Positions 5,829 through 8,905 of a DNA stretch of 8,905 bases are shown here, one piece after another. The position numbers and the translations under genes were made by a program. Each line of letters begins with the position of its first letter. Positions within the stretch are counted from its first letter, which is position 1. The stretch lies in contig PMST01000461.1 of NCBI GenBank assembly GCA_003168295.1, forward strand, positions 35,835 through 44,739, written 5' to 3'. This DNA comes from Actinomycetota bacterium (lineage in GTDB: Bacteria > Actinomycetota > Actinomycetes > Streptosporangiales > Streptosporangiaceae). The notes below the pieces were generated by a model. That model was not told the DNA's origin and ran no database searches. It saw only the letters and a list, made by a program, of their open reading frames with translations.

Positions 5829-6221
5829 ATGGCCAGCACACCGGTTATCGACAGGTTCCTAGCTGCAGTCCAGAGCGCGACCATTCCCGACTGCGACCTG
5901 TGGAGCGCGGACGCGACGCTGGACGCGACCGTGCCCAACTGGCGACTGCATGTCGCCGGCGCCGACGCGATCCGAGCCGAATACGCCCGCTGGTTCGCCG
6001 ACCCGGGCCGCTTTGACGAGCTGCGCCGCCATCGGGTCGACGGCGGGACGGGCGAGGTCGTGGAGTACACGCTCAGCTGGTCCGAAGACGGCGTGCCGCA
6101 CGCGGCCCATCACATGCACCTGCTGACGGTGCGCGATGACCGCATCGTCGCCGACACGGTCTTCTGCGGCGGCCGCTGGCCGGCCAAGCTGCTGGCCGAG
6201 ATGGAGGCCGCAGGTGCGTGA
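5829..6221 (+). CDS. SnoaL/NTF2-like fold small protein
   Basis: This 130-residue protein has the length and pattern of the SnoaL/NTF2-like superfamily: an N-terminal helix (VIDRFLAAVQS), DLWSADATLDATVPNWRLHVAGADAIRAEYARWF (the 'dA.ld..vP.w...g.daI...' pattern), then strands around VVEYTLSWSEDGVPHAAHHMHLLTVRDDRIVADTVFCGG and a final helix. The fold forms a small cone that can bind or transform hydrophobic ligands, as in polyketide cyclases, ketosteroid isomerases and epoxide hydrolases, or can simply dimerise partner proteins. The HHMH cluster and several acidic residues face the likely cavity, but I cannot identify a catalytic set. It heads an overlapping operon; its stop overlaps the next start by 8 bases. 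ATG 5829 is fixed by the AGGAGG upstream. The fold is a good call; any enzymatic role is unknown. Confidence 0.8.
   Translation: MASTPVIDRFLAAVQSATIPDCDLWSADATLDATVPNWRLHVAGADAIRAEYARWFADPGRFDELRRHRVDGGTGEVVEYTLSWSEDGVPHAAHHMHLLTVRDDRIVADTVFCGGRWPAKLLAEMEAAGA
6203..6207 (+). promoter_or_regulatory. Ribosome binding site deciding the GTG start at 6214
   Basis: GGAGG sits six bases before GTG 6214, within the last codons of the SnoaL-like gene. The only upstream in-frame ATG (6136) would overlap that gene by 86 bases and encode an arginine/serine-rich stretch typical of out-of-frame translation. GTG 6214 is therefore the better start. Confidence 0.65.
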
Positions 6222-7215
6222 TCCGCGCGCCGCCGGCGACGCGAATCCGCTCACCGGACTTCTAGCGGCCGCGACGGAGCGAACGGTCCTGGCGCAGGCG
6301 CCGGGCAAGTCGGGGGCCACGCTGGAACGGGTGGTGATCGGCGGCCAGGACTACGTGCTCAAGCACCTTGATCTGGCGCAGGACTGGACCATGCGCGCCT
6401 CCGGCTGCCTGCGCGGCGCCCCCCTGGTGCTGTGGGAGCGGGGCATCCTGTCCCGTCTGCCTGAGTGCCTCAACCAGCCGATCGTGGGCGCTGCCCCCAT
6501 CCCCCGGGGAGGCTGTGCCCTGCTGATGCGCGACGTCACGCCGTGGCTGGTCCCCGCTACCGACGCGCCGATCACGCTGGACCAGCATGCGCGCTTCCTG
6601 CGGCACATGGCCGCCCTGCACGCGGAGTTCTGGGACTGCGGCCCGGAATTCGATGTGGTTCCTGTCATGCACCGTTACCTGGAGCTTTCTCCGTGGACGG
6701 CGATGGCGGAGGCCGCCGTGGGCTCGGCGCACCTGGTCCCGCAGCTGGTCGCGAAGGGCTGGCCGCTGCTGGCGCAGGTCGCCCCCGCCGCGGCCGCGGT
6801 GGTCACCCCGCTGGCGCACGACCCGGGTCCGCTGGTAGAGGCCCTGGCCGCGACCCCGCACACGTTCGTGCACAGCAACTGGAAACTCGACAACCTCGGC
6901 ACCGACGACGCGGGCCGGACGGTGCTGCTGGACTGGGAGCAGCCGGGGCACGGTGCGCCGCTGTCCGACCTGGCCTGGTACCTCGCGATCAACTGCCGCC
7001 GCCTGCCGCAGGCCAAGGAGGACTCGATCACCGCTTACCGGGAGGCCCTTGAGTCCTACGGCATCGACACCGGACCCTGGTGGGAGCGTCAGCTGGCCTT
7101 GTGCCTGCTCGGCGCGCTGGTCCTGTTCGGCTGGGAGAAGGCATTCGGCGGTTATGACGAGGAGCTCGCATGGTGGGAGGAGAAGGCCGTACGGGCGGCG
7201 GCGCTGCTGAAGTGA
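6214..7215 (+). CDS. APH-fold phosphotransferase-family protein with altered catalytic loop (possible pseudokinase)
   Basis: This 333-residue protein has the APH fold. YVLKHL carries the ATP-site lysine (Lys50), LLMRDVT is the hinge-like segment, the catalytic loop reads FVHSNWKLDNLG (219-229), and LLDWEQPG carries the metal-binding Asp240, followed by LSDLAWYLAINCRRLP. The C-terminal ERQLALCLLGALVLFGWEKA is typical of an actinobacterial APH group whose loop normally reads HGDWKxGN. Here Gly becomes Ser221 and the catalytic-base Asp becomes Asn222, while Asn227 and Asp240 are kept. The substrate of the group is unknown to me. Loss of the base predicts weak or no phosphotransfer, so it may be a nucleotide- or ligand-binding pseudoenzyme, or the group may tolerate Asn. 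It overlaps the SnoaL-like gene by 8 bases and the methyltransferase by 4 or 46, so the three are probably made together. Fold is certain; activity is in doubt. Confidence 0.85.
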   Translation: MRDPRAAGDANPLTGLLAAATERTVLAQAPGKSGATLERVVIGGQDYVLKHLDLAQDWTMRASGCLRGAPLVLWERGILSRLPECLNQPIVGAAPIPRGGCALLMRDVTPWLVPATDAPITLDQHARFLRHMAALHAEFWDCGPEFDVVPVMHRYLELSPWTAMAEAAVGSAHLVPQLVAKGWPLLAQVAPAAAAVVTPLAHDPGPLVEALAATPHTFVHSNWKLDNLGTDDAGRTVLLDWEQPGHGAPLSDLAWYLAINCRRLPQAKEDSITAYREALESYGIDTGPWWERQLALCLLGALVLFGWEKAFGGYDEELAWWEEKAVRAAALLK

Positions 7216-8051
7216 CCGCCGGGCTGCGGGCCGGCTACGAGGCCGCGGCGCCCGCCTGGGCGGACGGTCCGGGCCCGCTGTACACGCGGCTAGCCCGGGT
7301 GCTGGTCGCGGCCGCACCGGTGCCGCTGGCCGGCGCTGTCGTGCTCGACCTGGGCGCCGGCACCGGCGCGGCCGGCCGGGTCGCGCTGGCCGCCGGAGCG
7401 CGCCAGGTGGTCGCGGCCGACCTATCCCTGGGGATGCTGCGCCACGCCCGAGACCTAGGCGCTCCGGCCCCAGGCAGCGCCGCCCCCGGCCTCGGCAGCC
7501 CAGCCCTCGGCAGCAGCGCGGCCTGGCGCCCGGTCGCCGCCGACGCGGTCGCGCTGCCGTTCCGCGACCGCCGCTTTGACCTGGTGCTGGCCGCATTCTG
7601 CCTCAACCACCTGGACAACCTGGCCGCCGGCTTGGCGGAGGCCAGGCGCGTGGGCGCCGCGATCGCGGCCAGCACGTTCGCGCCGGGCTGGGACCACCCC
7701 GCCAAGGGGGCGGTCGATGAGGTCCTTGGCTCATTCGGCTACCGGCCGCCGGCCTGGCACGCCTGCCTCAACCCGGGGTCACGGGCGGGCAATCCGGAGA
7801 TGCTCGCCGGGTGCGCGGCCGCGGCGGGCTTCACCCATGTGCGGGTGCGTACGACGGCCGTCCGCACCGGGCTGGTGACCCCCGCGGAGCTGGCATCATG
7901 GCGGCTCGGGCTGGCTCAGGTCGCCCCGTTCCTGCGCTCCCTGGACGCGACCGACCGGGCCGCGGTCCGGCGCGCGGCCGAGCAGGCCGTGGCCGGCCTG
8001 GCCGGGACCTCACCCCTGGCCGTCTCCATGGTGATGCTCACGGCCCGCTGA
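7212..8051 (+). CDS. Class I SAM-dependent methyltransferase
   Basis: With the GTG start this is 279 residues. Motif I VVLDLGAGTGAAG (43-55) binds SAM, Asp70 in VVAADLS is the likely ribose-binding acidic residue at the end of strand 2, VAADAVALPF is the adenine-contact segment, and RFDLVLAAFCLNHLDN is motif post-II/strand 4, as in Methyltransf_11 proteins. A helical C-terminal half follows strand 5 (IAASTF). The substrate is unknown; small-molecule methylation is the default inference. The usual PGG turn after the EARRV helix is missing (GAA instead). Residues 84-104 are an Ala/Pro/Gly/Ser-rich loop made of near-repeats, between strands 2 and 3. Start choice: GTG 7212 gives a GTGA overlap with the upstream stop and an N terminus at the expected GYEAAAPAW helix. 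ATG 7170 has a better RBS (GAGGAG 7159-7164) and would add 14 residues of low-complexity sequence. The 3' end overlaps the convergent TPR gene by 14 bases. Confidence 0.85.
   Translation: MTAGLRAGYEAAAPAWADGPGPLYTRLARVLVAAAPVPLAGAVVLDLGAGTGAAGRVALAAGARQVVAADLSLGMLRHARDLGAPAPGSAAPGLGSPALGSSAAWRPVAADAVALPFRDRRFDLVLAAFCLNHLDNLAAGLAEARRVGAAIAASTFAPGWDHPAKGAVDEVLGSFGYRPPAWHACLNPGSRAGNPEMLAGCAAAAGFTHVRVRTTAVRTGLVTPAELASWRLGLAQVAPFLRSLDATDRAAVRRAAEQAVAGLAGTSPLAVSMVMLTAR
7458..7523 (+). repeat. Low-complexity near-tandem repeats inside the methyltransferase gene
   Basis: The stretch encodes an Ala/Pro/Gly/Ser-rich loop. The phrase CTCGGCAGC occurs twice (7491-7499 and 7506-7514), and each is preceded by a GCC/CCC-rich half. 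A third, diverged copy (CCAGGCAGC, 7470-7478) precedes them. This looks like slippage expansion of a 15-21-base unit in a surface loop, with the frame kept. Confidence 0.5.
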
Positions 8052-8905
8052 GCGACCGGCTCAACCGCTTATCCGCTTCCCGCCGCAGTCCGTCCGCGTA
8101 GCGGTCGGCGTCGCGGGCCAGTCGGCCGACCCGGTCGGCGGCCCGGTCCAGCCAGGCCTCATGGGCGAAGTCGGCGGCCATGTCGCAGGTCCACCGCCAG
8201 GCCTCGATGGCCACGCAGCGGTCGAGCAGGTCCAGGTCCGCGTCCACGACGGCCAGATCCACGGGCAGCCCCAAGGCCCGGTTTGCCCGGTGCGTGAGGA
8301 GCCGGGCGACGCTGACGTACCGGGGCACGCCCAGCGCGGTGGCGCGGGTCGCCAGCGCGGCGGCCTCGGCGAGCGCGCGTTCCGCGTCGCCCTGCCGCAG
8401 GGCCAGCCGCCCGGTGAGAAGCTGCTGCTTGAGCTCCAGCCGCCAGCCGAACACCAGGTCGCCCTGCAATAGCGCCGCGGCCTGCACCAGCCGGGCGGCC
8501 GCGGCGTCCGGATCCCCGCTCTCCAGCGCATGCTCGGCCAGGTCCTGCAAGGCGGCGATGGGGGTCTCCGCGGTCCCGTGGTGCTGGCCTACCTCGAGTG
8601 CTTCGATGTGGTGATCGAGCGCCTCCGACCAGGCCCCCAGGTTGCGCAGGACCCAGCCGGTGAAGTTCACCGCCCGTCCGCCGAAACGGGGCACCTGGCG
8701 CCGTTCCACCTCGGCGGTGTACCGGGTGAACGCGTTCAGCGCCTGGGCGGGGCGTCCGGCGAGCGCATGCGCGTGTCCGGTAAACAGCAGCGAGTGCAGG
8801 GTCGCCGAGGTATGTTGCACCCCGATCTGCCCGCGGGCGGCCGGGCGCAGCAGCGCCAGCGCCTCGTCGACCCGGCTCTGATGGGCCCGGAGCACCCCCA
8901 GCCAC
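8038..8905 (-). CDS. TPR-rich protein, C-terminal part (gene start outside window)
   Basis: The minus-strand frame is open from the right edge to TGA at 8038-8040, giving 288 residues. It is almost wholly helical with TPR-like helix pairs: LLFTGHAHALAGRPAQALNAF, VNFTGWVLRNLGAWSEALDHH followed by IEALEVGQ, LAEHALESGDPDAAAARLVQA, and LLTGRLALRQGDAERALAEA. These show the small-residue/Gly-Ala pattern of TPR units of about 34-40 residues. It ends with a charged helix (DADRYADGLRREADKRLSRS). The C terminus has no LuxR-type helix-turn-helix, so it is not a standard LAL regulator. SARP/AfsR-like regulators, ATPase-TPR cyclase-type proteins or a plain TPR protein all fit; the deciding N terminus is missing. 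It is convergent with the methyltransferase and overlaps its 3' end by 14 bases, which argues against a shared operon. Confidence 0.72.
   Translation of the reverse strand, partial: WLGVLRAHQSRVDEALALLRPAARGQIGVQHTSATLHSLLFTGHAHALAGRPAQALNAFTRYTAEVERRQVPRFGGRAVNFTGWVLRNLGAWSEALDHHIEALEVGQHHGTAETPIAALQDLAEHALESGDPDAAAARLVQAAALLQGDLVFGWRLELKQQLLTGRLALRQGDAERALAEAAALATRATALGVPRYVSVARLLTHRANRALGLPVDLAVVDADLDLLDRCVAIEAWRWTCDMAADFAHEAWLDRAADRVGRLARDADRYADGLRREADKRLSRSLSGP

Noticed and set aside
6262..7596. Long minus-strand open frame (444 codons) opposite the APH and methyltransferase genes
   Set aside because: It spans two well-supported plus-strand genes and encodes an Arg/Pro/Gly-rich string without motifs; a GC-bias shadow.
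1..8905. Defence island or mobile element
   Set aside because: No transposase, integrase, restriction, toxin-antitoxin or phage gene is seen, and base composition is even throughout; the set looks like ordinary chromosome.

Overview
This window looks like chromosomal DNA from a high-GC actinomycete (Actinomycetota). By eye, base composition is about 70% G+C, with a strong G/C bias at third codon positions. GTG starts, GGAGG-type ribosome binding sites and typical actinobacterial families (DUF1707, stand-alone LigD-type polymerase, HGDWK-type phosphotransferase) point the same way. Genus cannot be told. I see no tRNA, rRNA, CRISPR array, insertion sequence or phage gene. Nine protein genes fill almost all of the window, and no gene-free stretch exceeds about 85 bases.

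Layout, left to right. (1) Positions 1-816 hold the 3' end of a GH127-type (DUF1680) beta-L-arabinofuranosidase-like gene. (2) Positions 888-3315 hold a translationally coupled pair: an APH-fold kinase resembling hydroxylysine kinase, then a class III PLP enzyme resembling the AGXT2L ammonia-phospholyases. In animals these two families work in sequence: an amino-alcohol is phosphorylated, then phosphate and ammonia are eliminated. This is the most coherent metabolic module here. (3) Positions 3312-4265 (minus) hold a stand-alone LigD-type primase-polymerase. Its stop codon overlaps the stop of the PLP enzyme. It is divergent, across 78 bases, from (4) a DUF2461 gene (4344-4967). (5) A DUF1707 protein with a LiaF-like C-terminal repeat domain starts with GTG at 5050. 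(6) Positions 5829-8051 hold a three-gene overlapping operon: a SnoaL/NTF2-like small protein, a second APH-fold protein whose catalytic aspartate is replaced by asparagine, and a SAM-dependent methyltransferase. (7) Positions 8038-8905 (minus) hold the C-terminal part of a TPR-rich protein that runs out of the window and overlaps the methyltransferase tail to tail.

Points most worth a second look: the kinase/phospholyase pair and its unknown substrate; the predicted catalytically altered kinase in the SnoaL-methyltransferase operon; and a perfectly phased U_UUU_UUC slippery heptamer near the end of the DUF2461 gene, whose -1 frame stays open until it touches the next start codon. The rest reads as ordinary actinobacterial chromosome. 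I find no convincing defence system or mobile island.
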